Shown piece by piece: positions 1-8,129 of a stretch of 29,694 nucleotides of DNA. Where the stretch lies: the NCBI GenBank assembly GCA_038326165.1, contig JBBQJT010000048.1:1-29694 (forward strand), given 5' to 3'. Numbering within the stretch: position 1 is the first letter of the stretch; the number at the start of each line of letters is the position of its first letter. Made by a program: the position numbers and the translations under genes. This stretch comes from JAEUUM01 sp038326165. Lineage in GTDB: Bacteria; Bacteroidota; Bacteroidia; Chitinophagales; Saprospiraceae. The notes beneath the pieces are model-generated. The model ran no database searches, was not told the DNA's origin, and saw nothing but the letters and a program-made list of their open reading frames with translations.

Positions 1-1375
1 CTGGTTGATTTCTGTTATGGTCAAGGACAAGACCGTTGAACCTAACTGTATTACCTCCTTTTTCTAATAAAATGAGCAGATCATTGCTGGTTTCTGTTTC
101 TGACGTAGTTACTTGTTTGGTTTTGTAACCAGCTTTTGTTGCTCTTGCGAGTAATGAGCCTTTAGCAACATTAAACTCAGATTTTCCTTCGCTGTCAGTA
201 GTTTTCGTTTCACCATTGGCATCTACATTTACATTTAGAACCAATGATTCAGGATTATTGGGATCAGGTTGAACTTGGATCAACTTCCCATTTTCATCAG
301 TTGTAGTGTAGACACTGGCCAAAGTCATTTCACTCATATTCATAAGTGATACTGTAGCGCCTTCGATTGACTCTCCTGTTACTTTATCAGATACATAAAC
401 AGTATATTTTCTGTTCTTCCTTTTTTTACTTGAGCCATTCAATAGATCGTTGAAGTTGTCTATTGCAATAAAACTATAAATATCATCTTCTCCTCGTCCA
501 CCGCTTCTGTTTGAAGTAAAATAACCATTCCTCGCCTCTTGATCCACGATAAGACCAAAATCATCAGAGCTTGTATTGAATGGATAGGGTAGAGCAATAG
601 GGTCACTCCATGTGTTGCCATCTAATATGGTGTAGTACATGTCATAAGCTCCGGGTCCTTTGCGTCCATCTGTAGCAAAATACAAATTGCCATCTGAATG
701 AAAATATGGAAAAACATCATTTCCGCCAGTATTGATATTTGGACCTAAATTAACTGGTTCACCCCATCCTTCAGATGCTTTTGTTGACATCCAAAGATCC
801 ATTCCACCAGATCCGCCTGGTTTGTCAGAAGCAAAGTAGAGTGTATTGCCATCCTGACTAATAGCAGGATGCACACAATCATAATCATCATTGTTAAATG
901 GTAGAGATTTGATGTCCTTCCATTCTTCTCCGGTTTTTATTGCTTCATAAATATTCAAACGGGTTATGCCATCCTTTGATTTTATTGCTCGTCCGTCTTT
1001 AGTATTGTTTTGGGTAAAATAAACAACATCTCCACTTGGATTAAATGTAAGGGGACCTTCATGAAATTTTGAAGTGAGTGCTTTTGAGAATAATGTAGGA
1101 GTTGCTAATTTTCCATCTTGGCCCCTTTTGGAGGTGTAAATAGTCATGGCGATTTTTCGAATTCTAGTATCATTCGATTTGATACCTTTTCCTAAATCGG
1201 CAGATGCAATAAATACAATACCATCCTCATGAAAGGATGGGCTGAATTCAAGACTTGGTGTATTAATATTGAATTCATTTAAAATAATTACACCTTGTAT
1301 AGTATCAGGAGTTTGAGCCTGAAGTTTGAACTGTACAAGAAAAATCAGTACTAAATATGCTAGTGTATTTCTCAT
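1..1375 (-). CDS. PD40-propeller, PorE/OmpA-type outer-membrane-associated protein (3' end beyond window)
   Basis: The reading frame is open from an ATG at 1375 to the left edge, giving 458 codons and no stop, so the C-terminus is missing. The N-terminus is a signal peptide of about 21 residues ending LQAQ. It is followed by at least five WD40-like/PD40 beta-propeller blades with the usual S-x-DG-x-x-x-Y/F-F-x-S pattern (for example DGNTLYFASDKPGGSGG and GYFTSNRSGGRGEDDIY). After the propeller comes a carboxypeptidase-regulatory-like beta-sandwich (GESIEGATVSLMNM onward). This order matches T9SS-associated PorE-like proteins, which usually end in an OmpA-type peptidoglycan-binding domain; that domain would lie outside the window and was not seen. 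It is the last visible gene of a co-directional set, 44 bases after the PorP/SprF gene, so it probably ties the secreted protein and its membrane partner to the cell wall. Assignment to the family is firm; the exact T9SS role is inferred. Confidence 0.85.
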   Translation of the reverse strand, partial: MRNTLAYLVLIFLVQFKLQAQTPDTIQGVIILNEFNINTPSLEFSPSFHEDGIVFIASADLGKGIKSNDTRIRKIAMTIYTSKRGQDGKLATPTLFSKALTSKFHEGPLTFNPSGDVVYFTQNNTKDGRAIKSKDGITRLNIYEAIKTGEEWKDIKSLPFNNDDYDCVHPAISQDGNTLYFASDKPGGSGGMDLWMSTKASEGWGEPVNLGPNINTGGNDVFPYFHSDGNLYFATDGRKGPGAYDMYYTILDGNTWSDPIALPYPFNTSSDDFGLIVDQEARNGYFTSNRSGGRGEDDIYSFIAIDNFNDLLNGSSKKRKNRKYTVYVSDKVTGESIEGATVSLMNMSEMTLASVYTTTDENGKLIQVQPDPNNPESLVLNVNVDANGETKTTDSEGKSEFNVAKGSLLARATKAGYKTKQVTTSETETSNDLLILLEKGGNTVRFNGLVLDHNRNQP

Positions 1376-1419
1376 TTATTTTTTCTTCTAGTTGATGTTT
1401 CAGTTAATGGGTTTATGGA

Positions 1420-2385
1420 TCAGAAGAAAAATCTTGGGTTGTGTAGATTGTTCTTATTGTTCGTGAAATTATACCTCACTAGGGCCTCAATACTACCATT
1501 AGCCACATTATTTATATCCGAAAGGGTGTAATCATAAGCAAATCCAATTCCGATCTTTTTACCGATTAAGTATTGGGTAATGAAACTGATTGCATCTCCA
1601 AAAGAATCCCCACCTATTCTATATCCTGCTCCAATAGTAAAAGTTTCATTAAAAAGTAAATTGGCATTTACATCCATGTCGAACGGAGCGCCTTTTACAT
1701 ATTTTCCGAGTATATTTGTTTGAACATCAATATTCCTATTAAGCGGAATTGTGAGGCCTGTCATCAAATATATATGAGCCAATTCTTGTGCAGTAGTTTC
1801 TGCAACATCGTTGAACCCTATAGTATTGTTCAAAATACGTGGAGAAGAAATACCAAAATAGAATTTATCAATCGACAAATGCAAACCCATTCCAAAGTTC
1901 CCATTGTACTGAGAGGCAACTGCGTTTACTATTGAGGGATCGTTCGGGTTGACTATTCTTTCTTTGCTGAAGTCTGTTCTGAAGTTTCTAATAGCACCTT
2001 GCATACCTATTCTAAGGGATCTGTTTGGTCTATTTATCAAGTCGTATGAATAAGCCATTGAAGCGTCAAAAGTTTCAAAAAGACCTATAGTGCTATGTGC
2101 GAGAGCAAGACCAAAACCAACACGCGGGTTAAATATTGGCGTATTCAGTGTGATTAATTGGGATACTGGGGCACCTTCAAGTTTTAACCATTGATTTCTA
2201 TACATTGCAGTGATTGCTCCTATACCATCTTCACCTGCATAAGCAGGATTTAAAGAAAGCTTGTTGGCAAAGAACTGGGTATAGTGCCTTTCTTGTTGAG
2301 CTTGTACCTGATTTATGAACCCTATGACTATAAGGATCATTATTATTTCTCTGTATTTCATAGTGAAATTTTTCATGATGAGCAT
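1420..2385 (-). CDS. PorP/SprF family type IX secretion outer-membrane protein
   Basis: This 321-residue protein has a signal peptide (about residues 1-30, ending QVQAQ) and then the family hallmark: HYTQFFANKLSLNPAYAG with NPAYAG at 46-51, then YRNQW at 62-66 and the TLNTPI segment. The remainder has alternating beta-strand character and ends in aromatic residues (RFFF), as expected for an outer-membrane barrel of about 14 strands. PorP/SprF proteins are outer-membrane partners needed for export or anchoring of T9SS substrates that carry type-B C-terminal domains. The gene starts 10 bases after the stop of just such a substrate (2396-7879), so this is probably its dedicated partner. A second ATG at 2376 (MKNF) is an equally plausible start because neither has a clear ribosome binding site. 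Confidence 0.92.
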   Translation of the reverse strand: MLIMKNFTMKYREIIMILIVIGFINQVQAQQERHYTQFFANKLSLNPAYAGEDGIGAITAMYRNQWLKLEGAPVSQLITLNTPIFNPRVGFGLALAHSTIGLFETFDASMAYSYDLINRPNRSLRIGMQGAIRNFRTDFSKERIVNPNDPSIVNAVASQYNGNFGMGLHLSIDKFYFGISSPRILNNTIGFNDVAETTAQELAHIYLMTGLTIPLNRNIDVQTNILGKYVKGAPFDMDVNANLLFNETFTIGAGYRIGGDSFGDAISFITQYLIGKKIGIGFAYDYTLSDINNVANGSIEALVRYNFTNNKNNLHNPRFFF

Positions 2386-2395
2386 GGGTTATTGA

Positions 2396-5300
2396 TTATC
2401 GGATAATGGTTAAATAGCCACTTTGTTGATCCTTGGTGGTCTCACTCTCAAAGAACAAGTAGTAGTAAGTTCCGTCTGGCAAATTAGTTCCACCGATGAC
2501 TTCCAATGTGCCTCTCCAATCATTTTGATAAGGTGCTGCACTGAATACTTGGTCACCCCATTCGTTGTAGATTACCAATCTGTTTTTAGGATACAACCCA
2601 GAATCTAAACATTGTATAAACAATATGTCGTTCAAATCATCATCATTTGGAGTGATTACAGTAGGAACTTTACATGTTTTATTGTCAAAGACATCAATTA
2701 CAATTGTAGCACTATCACACACATTGGGACAAATAACAGAGCAAATGGAATAACCCACAGTAGCCGTTCCCGAAAAGGAACCAGTAGGAATGTAAGTAAT
2801 GGTATTATCCTGATTCAAAATTGAACTACCTACACTTGATGTTCCCAAGACCACAGTAACTAAATTGTTGTTTGAAATGTCATTGTTCAACATATTGAAA
2901 TTGAATAGGGTATCTATACTTCCAACAGTAGCGATATCATCAGATGCAACAGGTGGAGGTAATATACTAATATTTATAGTGTCTGAATAAACTGTACCAC
3001 AAGTATCAAGACTTGCGATAGCAATATATTGACCAGCAGATTGAAGGCTGTTCATAGCTACTTGAATGATCTGACCAGGTACCGTTGTACCACCTGGTAG
3101 TTCCCAGCTGTAAGTTACTAATCCAGGCAAAGATGCCATAGAGAATGTGATGGTATCCAGCAAACAAGATTCAAAAGCTGAGGCATTAGCAAATAGTTGA
3201 TAAGGTTCTACTAAAATATTTACAGCGCAAGTTGCAGAATTATTTTGCAAATCAGTTGCTTGAAATATAAGATCATAGCTTCCTGGAGGGAATGGATTTC
3301 CGCTACTTGGTGTTGTTGGGGATATTTGGTTCGCTAGTACAAACGGTGAGCAGTTATCTATTCCTCCAAAAGTTTCGAAGAATAAAATTGGTTCGTTGCA
3401 AGCACTGATCAAAACATCTGCTATAAAATTAGAAGGATCTGTAACTACATTTCCAAATCCATCAACTGTAACATCACTTGGGCATATTAACACCGGAGCT
3501 TGAACTTCCAAAATGGTTACCGTAATGCTGCAGGTTGAAGTATTGCCAGCATCATCTGTTGCTGTAAAAATGACTATTGTCACGCCAGCAGGGAAGAAGC
3601 CAGGAGGAAAATTGGAAGTGATAGCAACATCTTTATCACAATTATCTGTACCTGTCGGGAAATTAAAGAAAACAAAGTTTCCACAAGCGTTGGCTAAGGA
3701 GTTCAAGGTAATATCATCTGGACAATTGACCAATACTGGAGGAATACTTTCTCTAATGAAGACTTCAAAACTACAGGTATCAACATTTCCAAAGTCATCA
3801 ATGGCCACGTAAGTAACTATCGTTGATCCAATTGGGAAGAATTCCCCTGAATCGATATTGTTGAATATGGTTAAATTTTGATCACAGTTATCAGTAAACA
3901 AAGGTTCTGTCCATGTAGCAAATGCTCCACAAACGGTATCGGGTACGTCTATCAACTGATCTGGTGGACAAAGACCATGACTAGGTTTTTGATCATCAAT
4001 AACTGCAATATTAAATGCACAAGATGGAAAACCTGATCCAGAATAAATAACTGTATATATTCCAGCTGTCAATGTATCTCCAGGTACTATTCCGTTTGAG
4101 GTGAACACAATGGTATCTCCACAAACATCATTGCCAAAAGGAATTGCAAAATCTACTATTGCAGAGCAATTAGAATCTGCTACATAACTTAAATCACCAG
4201 GACAATCAAATACTTGAGGTATTTTGCCATCAACAGTAACCAAAAATTTACAAGTGTCTAGTACAACTGAGTTAGAAACCGTAATGTAAATTATTTCTGT
4301 CGTACCAACTAAGAATACTTCACCCGGGCCAAAATTTGAAAAAACATCTAAGGTATCACCACATGCATCAATGAAATAAGGCTCAGTCCAAAATACTTGC
4401 GCTTTGCAAGAATCACCTTGTGCCGATACAGTTATATCTGATGGACACTCATTGAATCCGCCATTGAATACCAATACATTGATATTAAAGCTACAAGTAG
4501 CTTGATTGCCCGCAATATCAGTTGCAATGTAAGTTACAGTTGTTGTTCCTGCTGGAAAAAGAGTTCCCGGGGTAAAATTGGACCCCAATAATACATTAGG
4601 ACAATTATCAGTAGCCAATGGTAAATTCCAATTAACTTCAGCAAAACAATTGTTATTGATAGGAATCGTTGGAGCCACAGTAGTATCTGAAGGGCATTCA
4701 ATTATTTCAGGCAATTCAATATCAGTAACATTTATTATAAATGTACAAGTTGAAGTATTATTAAAATTATCAACTGCAGCATAGATCACTTGTGTATTTC
4801 CAACAGGATAATTTTTAATATTTGGTTGGTTTGCCACGACTGTAAGGCTTGGATCGCAATTATCTGTTGCTGCAATAAGACCAGGTAACACTATGGTTGA
4901 AAAACATTTTCCAGGATCGTTTTCGGTGCTAAAACTTGGAGGACACACAATAACTGGATTTTCATTATCTACAACGGTTATAGTAAAACTGCAAGTTGAT
5001 GAATTTCCTGCATCATCAGTTGCTGTAAAAACTACGAGATTTATTCCCAAATTGAATGTTGATCCAGACGGGACATTACTTATCACTTCAACATTTGCAT
5101 CGCAATTATCGGTAGCAATGGCTGGACTGAATACTACATTTGCAAGACATGAATTAAAGTTGGTTTCAACTGTTATGTCAGGCGAACATGTTATTACTGG
5201 AGGAATATCGTCGCCAATGTCAATCACACCATTCAATATGCTGTATGGTATTACGAAAGGCGGATTGCCTGCAGCTCCAACTTCAATTGGTGTAGTTGGA

Positions 5301-7879
5301 TAATCTATAAAGTTTACAAAGGTATTCCCTGAGATATTTGCAATGACTTTAAAGTATAGGCTGAATAATGTTTCATCATCTTGTAAGCTGACGCCTTGGA
5401 AATTTGACCAAACGAAAGTTAAAGAATCAATTGTAGGAGATGGTCCAAAGTTTGCCGAAGGGTCTGGCATATTGATTAGGTTCAACTTAGGATTGAAATT
5501 ACTTACACTATCAAATTGTAAGATTCCAACATCCCACGTTAACCCAAATTGTAGGCTAGCAATTGAAAGATAGTTTTTAGCATTAATATCAACCTTTATT
5601 ATACTATTCTGACATTGCGCTTTCAAAGTATCTACGTATAATAGAAAAGTATCTTGAACGACATTTATAACAAAGGAACAGGTTTCAGAATTGCCTCCAA
5701 AATCAGCCACTGTATAAGTGACCAAAGACTGGCCTAGATTGAAATTCGTTCCACTAGCATCTTGGATTCCTGCTGAATTAGTTGCACCAGTTATATTGTA
5801 GTTGAGACTTGCAATTCCGCAATCATCAGTCGCAGATAACGGGGCAATATTATTTATTATAGCTCCTTGTTGATTAAAGGGTAAGTTGACAGTTAATCCA
5901 TTTGGACATAATAATTCAGGCTTAATTGTATCACTAATATTCAATAGTGCATTAAAGGCTACAACGCCTAGTAACTTCCCACCTATGGTACTCGCTTCAA
6001 TTGGAGTTGTAGATGAACTCAATATTTCAAAAAGAGATTGGCTTCCTGGTTGCGCAATTAAGTCAAACACCAATGTGAAGAGGGTATTTCCGTCAGGCAA
6101 ATCCAATCCGCTAAAATCAAACCAAGTGAAATTTAATGTATCAATTATAGTGTTAGGGCCAAAATTGGAATTCGTTAATTGTAATTGTGGATCAAAATTT
6201 TCAATAGTATCAAATTGTAAAAATGCAGGATCCCAATGCATAGCAAATTGCAAACTGTACAAAGCCGTAAAATCCTTGGCAGTAATGTTGATCTTTACTT
6301 TGTTTTGGTTACAAACTATTTGGCCAAATGTTGGTATTAATCTCAATACGGTGTCTAGAAGTATCACATCAAAAGAGCAAAATGCACTGTTACCATTGTT
6401 ATCAACCAAGGTGTAAAAAACATTGGTTGTACCCAAGTTAAAAGTCGAACCGCTGGGGTCTCCTTGGCCTAAACCACTTGTTGCTCCACCAAATTCATAA
6501 AATAGGGTAGGAGTACCACAATTATCTGTTGCAATAATAGGGGTCAATCCTCCCACTACAACTGTAAATTGATTCAATCCTGCTTTTAAAAAAGTGTCTT
6601 GTGGACAAACCAATATTGGTATTATCTTGTCTATAAGCGTTATACTTCCATTCTGAATTGCCACAGGAATTGAAATTGGAACAGGAATTGCCTCCTGTGT
6701 TGCTTCTATATCTAAACCAGGGTAGTCAATAAATGAGATGTTCCCACTTTTTGACCCATTTGCATTGTTGAAAATAAGAACAAAAAGCGTGTCATTTTGT
6801 GGCAATGTTATACCCCCTAACAGTGATGTGTATGAAACCGTCAAGGAATCATTGTCAAAAGGCGTCGGTCCAAAATTGGCCAAATTCAAATTCAAAGAAT
6901 CATTCAAGTTTGTAATTCCAACGAAGCTCAACAAGGCTTCATCCCAAGTCATCCCAAATTGAAGAGAAGTTATATCCTTGAAATTATTGGTAGTAACAGG
7001 AATGAAAAATTGAGTCGTGGCGCAGGGTAAAGTATCTTTTGGTAAATTAAGGGTAAAAACCTGTAACGCAGTATCAATTACGGTAATCTCAAAATTGCAA
7101 GTCGAAAAATTATTATTTGCATCATTAATAGTATAGGTTAGGGTGGTATTTCCCGCATTAAAAACAGTACCACTTGGATCCCCTGAACCATTTCCATTTG
7201 AAGCTCCAGAATAGGAATAACCTAAAAATGCTATTCCGCAATTGTCTGAAGCTTGAATTGGGTATATATTATTTACTACACCAGATCCTGATCCCGCAGG
7301 TGCAAAAACGGTAAGGTCATTTGGGCACACAAGAACAGGAGGGGTATTATCGGTTATTGTTACAACACAATTAGTTTTGTTTATTTTTGGAATGGGTTGA
7401 AATTGTACACCATTCACAACACCACCAACAGTTATTTTGGTAGGAAGGTCACTAAAGCTTATTGTTGGATTTGCTACTCCTCCACCGACAACTTGTATAA
7501 CGAGATTAAATAATAATGTTCCTGCAGGGTAGTTTTTTGGTGAAAAACTAAATCCTGAAAATGTTAAACTCCCATTGGTATAAGGAGGTGGGTTATTTGG
7601 ACCTAATGCTGCATTAAAACCAGTAATGATATTGGTGACATTAATGACTTGAAATGCATTGGTATTCCAAAAAAGCGAAAAATCTATTGCTTGATATGCA
7701 TCAAAATCTTTTACTCCTAATGTAACAGGAACAATAATTTGATCCCCACAATTTGCAGTAAAATTGGGCATTATTAAATTGGCTGTTTGTGCTTGACTCT
7801 TGAGAGTGCTCAAACAAATTAGGCTTAGCACTAAGGCTTTGATCCAGCTGGTTTTCATCAATGATGATTGTATTTTCAT
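2396..7879 (-). CDS. Giant T9SS type-B surface protein with alternating cohesin-like and HYR modules
   Basis: Numbering is from the ATG at 7879 (1827 residues). This start is chosen over an in-frame TTG at 7906 because it leaves a normal signal peptide (1-31, ending SQAQ); an ATG at 7858 is also possible. Module order: cohesin-like 32-177, HYR 178-269, cohesin-like 270-417, HYR 418-509, cohesin-like 510-650, HYR 651-742, cohesin-like 743-890, eight tandem HYR modules 891-1558, an Ig/PKD-like domain 1559-1640, a cadherin/tandem-like domain 1641-1732, and a gliding-motility-associated C-terminal (type-B, TIGR04131-like) domain 1733-1827 with TPNDDDLND, IYNEWGDQVF and LPDGTYYY. HYR modules show the P-x-x-x-CP, ATDNC and TCSF signatures. 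The protein should be exported by T9SS and held at the surface through the PorP/SprF and PD40 proteins encoded just downstream. A role as adhesin or scaffold is inferred; no catalytic domain was recognised. Confidence 0.92.
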   Translation of the reverse strand: MKIQSSLMKTSWIKALVLSLICLSTLKSQAQTANLIMPNFTANCGDQIIVPVTLGVKDFDAYQAIDFSLFWNTNAFQVINVTNIITGFNAALGPNNPPPYTNGSLTFSGFSFSPKNYPAGTLLFNLVIQVVGGGVANPTISFSDLPTKITVGGVVNGVQFQPIPKINKTNCVVTITDNTPPVLVCPNDLTVFAPAGSGSGVVNNIYPIQASDNCGIAFLGYSYSGASNGNGSGDPSGTVFNAGNTTLTYTINDANNNFSTCNFEITVIDTALQVFTLNLPKDTLPCATTQFFIPVTTNNFKDITSLQFGMTWDEALLSFVGITNLNDSLNLNLANFGPTPFDNDSLTVSYTSLLGGITLPQNDTLFVLIFNNANGSKSGNISFIDYPGLDIEATQEAIPVPISIPVAIQNGSITLIDKIIPILVCPQDTFLKAGLNQFTVVVGGLTPIIATDNCGTPTLFYEFGGATSGLGQGDPSGSTFNLGTTNVFYTLVDNNGNSAFCSFDVILLDTVLRLIPTFGQIVCNQNKVKINITAKDFTALYSLQFAMHWDPAFLQFDTIENFDPQLQLTNSNFGPNTIIDTLNFTWFDFSGLDLPDGNTLFTLVFDLIAQPGSQSLFEILSSSTTPIEASTIGGKLLGVVAFNALLNISDTIKPELLCPNGLTVNLPFNQQGAIINNIAPLSATDDCGIASLNYNITGATNSAGIQDASGTNFNLGQSLVTYTVADFGGNSETCSFVINVVQDTFLLYVDTLKAQCQNSIIKVDINAKNYLSIASLQFGLTWDVGILQFDSVSNFNPKLNLINMPDPSANFGPSPTIDSLTFVWSNFQGVSLQDDETLFSLYFKVIANISGNTFVNFIDYPTTPIEVGAAGNPPFVIPYSILNGVIDIGDDIPPVITCSPDITVETNFNSCLANVVFSPAIATDNCDANVEVISNVPSGSTFNLGINLVVFTATDDAGNSSTCSFTITVVDNENPVIVCPPSFSTENDPGKCFSTIVLPGLIAATDNCDPSLTVVANQPNIKNYPVGNTQVIYAAVDNFNNTSTCTFIINVTDIELPEIIECPSDTTVAPTIPINNNCFAEVNWNLPLATDNCPNVLLGSNFTPGTLFPAGTTTVTYIATDIAGNQATCSFNINVLVFNGGFNECPSDITVSAQGDSCKAQVFWTEPYFIDACGDTLDVFSNFGPGEVFLVGTTEIIYITVSNSVVLDTCKFLVTVDGKIPQVFDCPGDLSYVADSNCSAIVDFAIPFGNDVCGDTIVFTSNGIVPGDTLTAGIYTVIYSGSGFPSCAFNIAVIDDQKPSHGLCPPDQLIDVPDTVCGAFATWTEPLFTDNCDQNLTIFNNIDSGEFFPIGSTIVTYVAIDDFGNVDTCSFEVFIRESIPPVLVNCPDDITLNSLANACGNFVFFNFPTGTDNCDKDVAITSNFPPGFFPAGVTIVIFTATDDAGNTSTCSITVTILEVQAPVLICPSDVTVDGFGNVVTDPSNFIADVLISACNEPILFFETFGGIDNCSPFVLANQISPTTPSSGNPFPPGSYDLIFQATDLQNNSATCAVNILVEPYQLFANASAFESCLLDTITFSMASLPGLVTYSWELPGGTTVPGQIIQVAMNSLQSAGQYIAIASLDTCGTVYSDTINISILPPPVASDDIATVGSIDTLFNFNMLNNDISNNNLVTVVLGTSSVGSSILNQDNTITYIPTGSFSGTATVGYSICSVICPNVCDSATIVIDVFDNKTCKVPTVITPNDDDLNDILFIQCLDSGLYPKNRLVIYNEWGDQVFSAAPYQNDWRGTLEVIGGTNLPDGTYYYLFFESETTKDQQSGYLTIIR
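2399..2683 (-). other. Type-B T9SS C-terminal sorting domain (CHU_C/TIGR04131-like)
   Basis: The last 95 residues of the 1827-residue protein begin CKVPTVITPNDDDLNDIL and contain IYNEWGDQVF, NDWRGT and GTYYYLFF, the conserved blocks of gliding-motility-associated C-terminal domains. Known members of this class (SprB-like substrates) need a PorP/SprF-family partner, and one is encoded immediately downstream. Confidence 0.9.
5210..7786 (-). repeat. Coding tandem of alternating cohesin-like and HYR modules
   Basis: Residues 32-890 of the type-B protein form the order cohesin-HYR-cohesin-HYR-cohesin-HYR-cohesin. Modules 2-4 share the strand signature SLQF-(G/A)-(M/L)-(T/H)-W-D, an NFGP-x-x-x-x-D-(S/T)-L segment, and a closing pattern in which IDYP or a near variant precedes (P)IE. 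The first module is more divergent (DFSLFWNTNAFQV). The intervening HYR modules are all 92 residues long and share a DPSG/DASG-(T/S)-x-FN segment. This regular alternation points to duplication of a two-module unit. Confidence 0.75.
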
Positions 7880-7904
7880 GAAATTCAACGCTCTTGTTTT
7901 ATTC

Positions 7905-7941
7905 AAAACATTTGTTATAAAATATTTATAAATAATGTTTT
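7905..7941. repeat. Inverted repeat upstream of the type-B giant gene
   Basis: An 8-base perfect inverted repeat, AAAACATT at 7905-7912 and AATGTTTT at 7934-7941, encloses a very AT-rich 21-base spacer. It lies 26 bases upstream of the chosen ATG. It could be an operator or a leader hairpin, but such repeats also arise by chance in AT-rich DNA. Confidence 0.3.
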
Positions 7942-8000
7942 GTTTTAATATGTTCAGAAATTAAAATTCCCGAAAGCCAAGGATTCTATTGACTCGTATA

Positions 8001-8064
8001 ACGGTAAAATTGGGTTCAGTAAATGCTGGAAAATATGAAAATCTGAGAGTACGGTAAGTTTGGG
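8001..8064. repeat. Imperfect 14-base direct repeats, 50 bases apart
   Basis: ACGGTAAAATTGGG (8001-8014) and ACGGTAAGTTTGGG (8051-8064) match at 12 of 14 positions and their starts are exactly 50 bases apart, about five helical turns. They sit in the 207-base gap between the two giant genes, upstream of the type-B operon. No full Bacteroidota promoter was found in this gap. Confidence 0.35.
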
Positions 8065-8086
8065 ACGTTTATTTCTAAAGTAAAAT

Positions 8087-8118
8087 AAAGACTAGGGGAT
8101 ATATCTCCCCTAGTCTTT
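8087..8118 (-). terminator. Intrinsic terminator of the 2654-residue giant gene
   Basis: A perfect 13-base stem (AAAGACTAGGGGA at 8087-8099 against TCCCCTAGTCTTT at 8106-8118) encloses a 6-base loop. Read on the minus strand it begins 11 bases after the gene's stop codon and is followed by a T-rich run. It should insulate the type-B operon downstream from transcription of the giant type-A gene. Confidence 0.88.
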
Positions 8119-8129
8119 GTTTGAAGCTA

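Noticed and set aside
3513..6962. Many plus-strand ORFs of 60-180 codons inside the type-B giant gene
   Set aside because: They are antisense shadows. Several encode nearly the same peptide (for example ...PASSVAVK...), which is simply the reverse strand of the repeated HYR segment with the DDAGNSSTC motif, so the apparent family is an artefact of the repeats.
7880..7906. TTG start at 7906 for the type-B giant
   Set aside because: The ATG at 7879 gives a standard signal peptide; the extra nine residues add nothing typical. TTG starts at 16127 and 22816 for the type-A giant and accC were set aside for the same reason.
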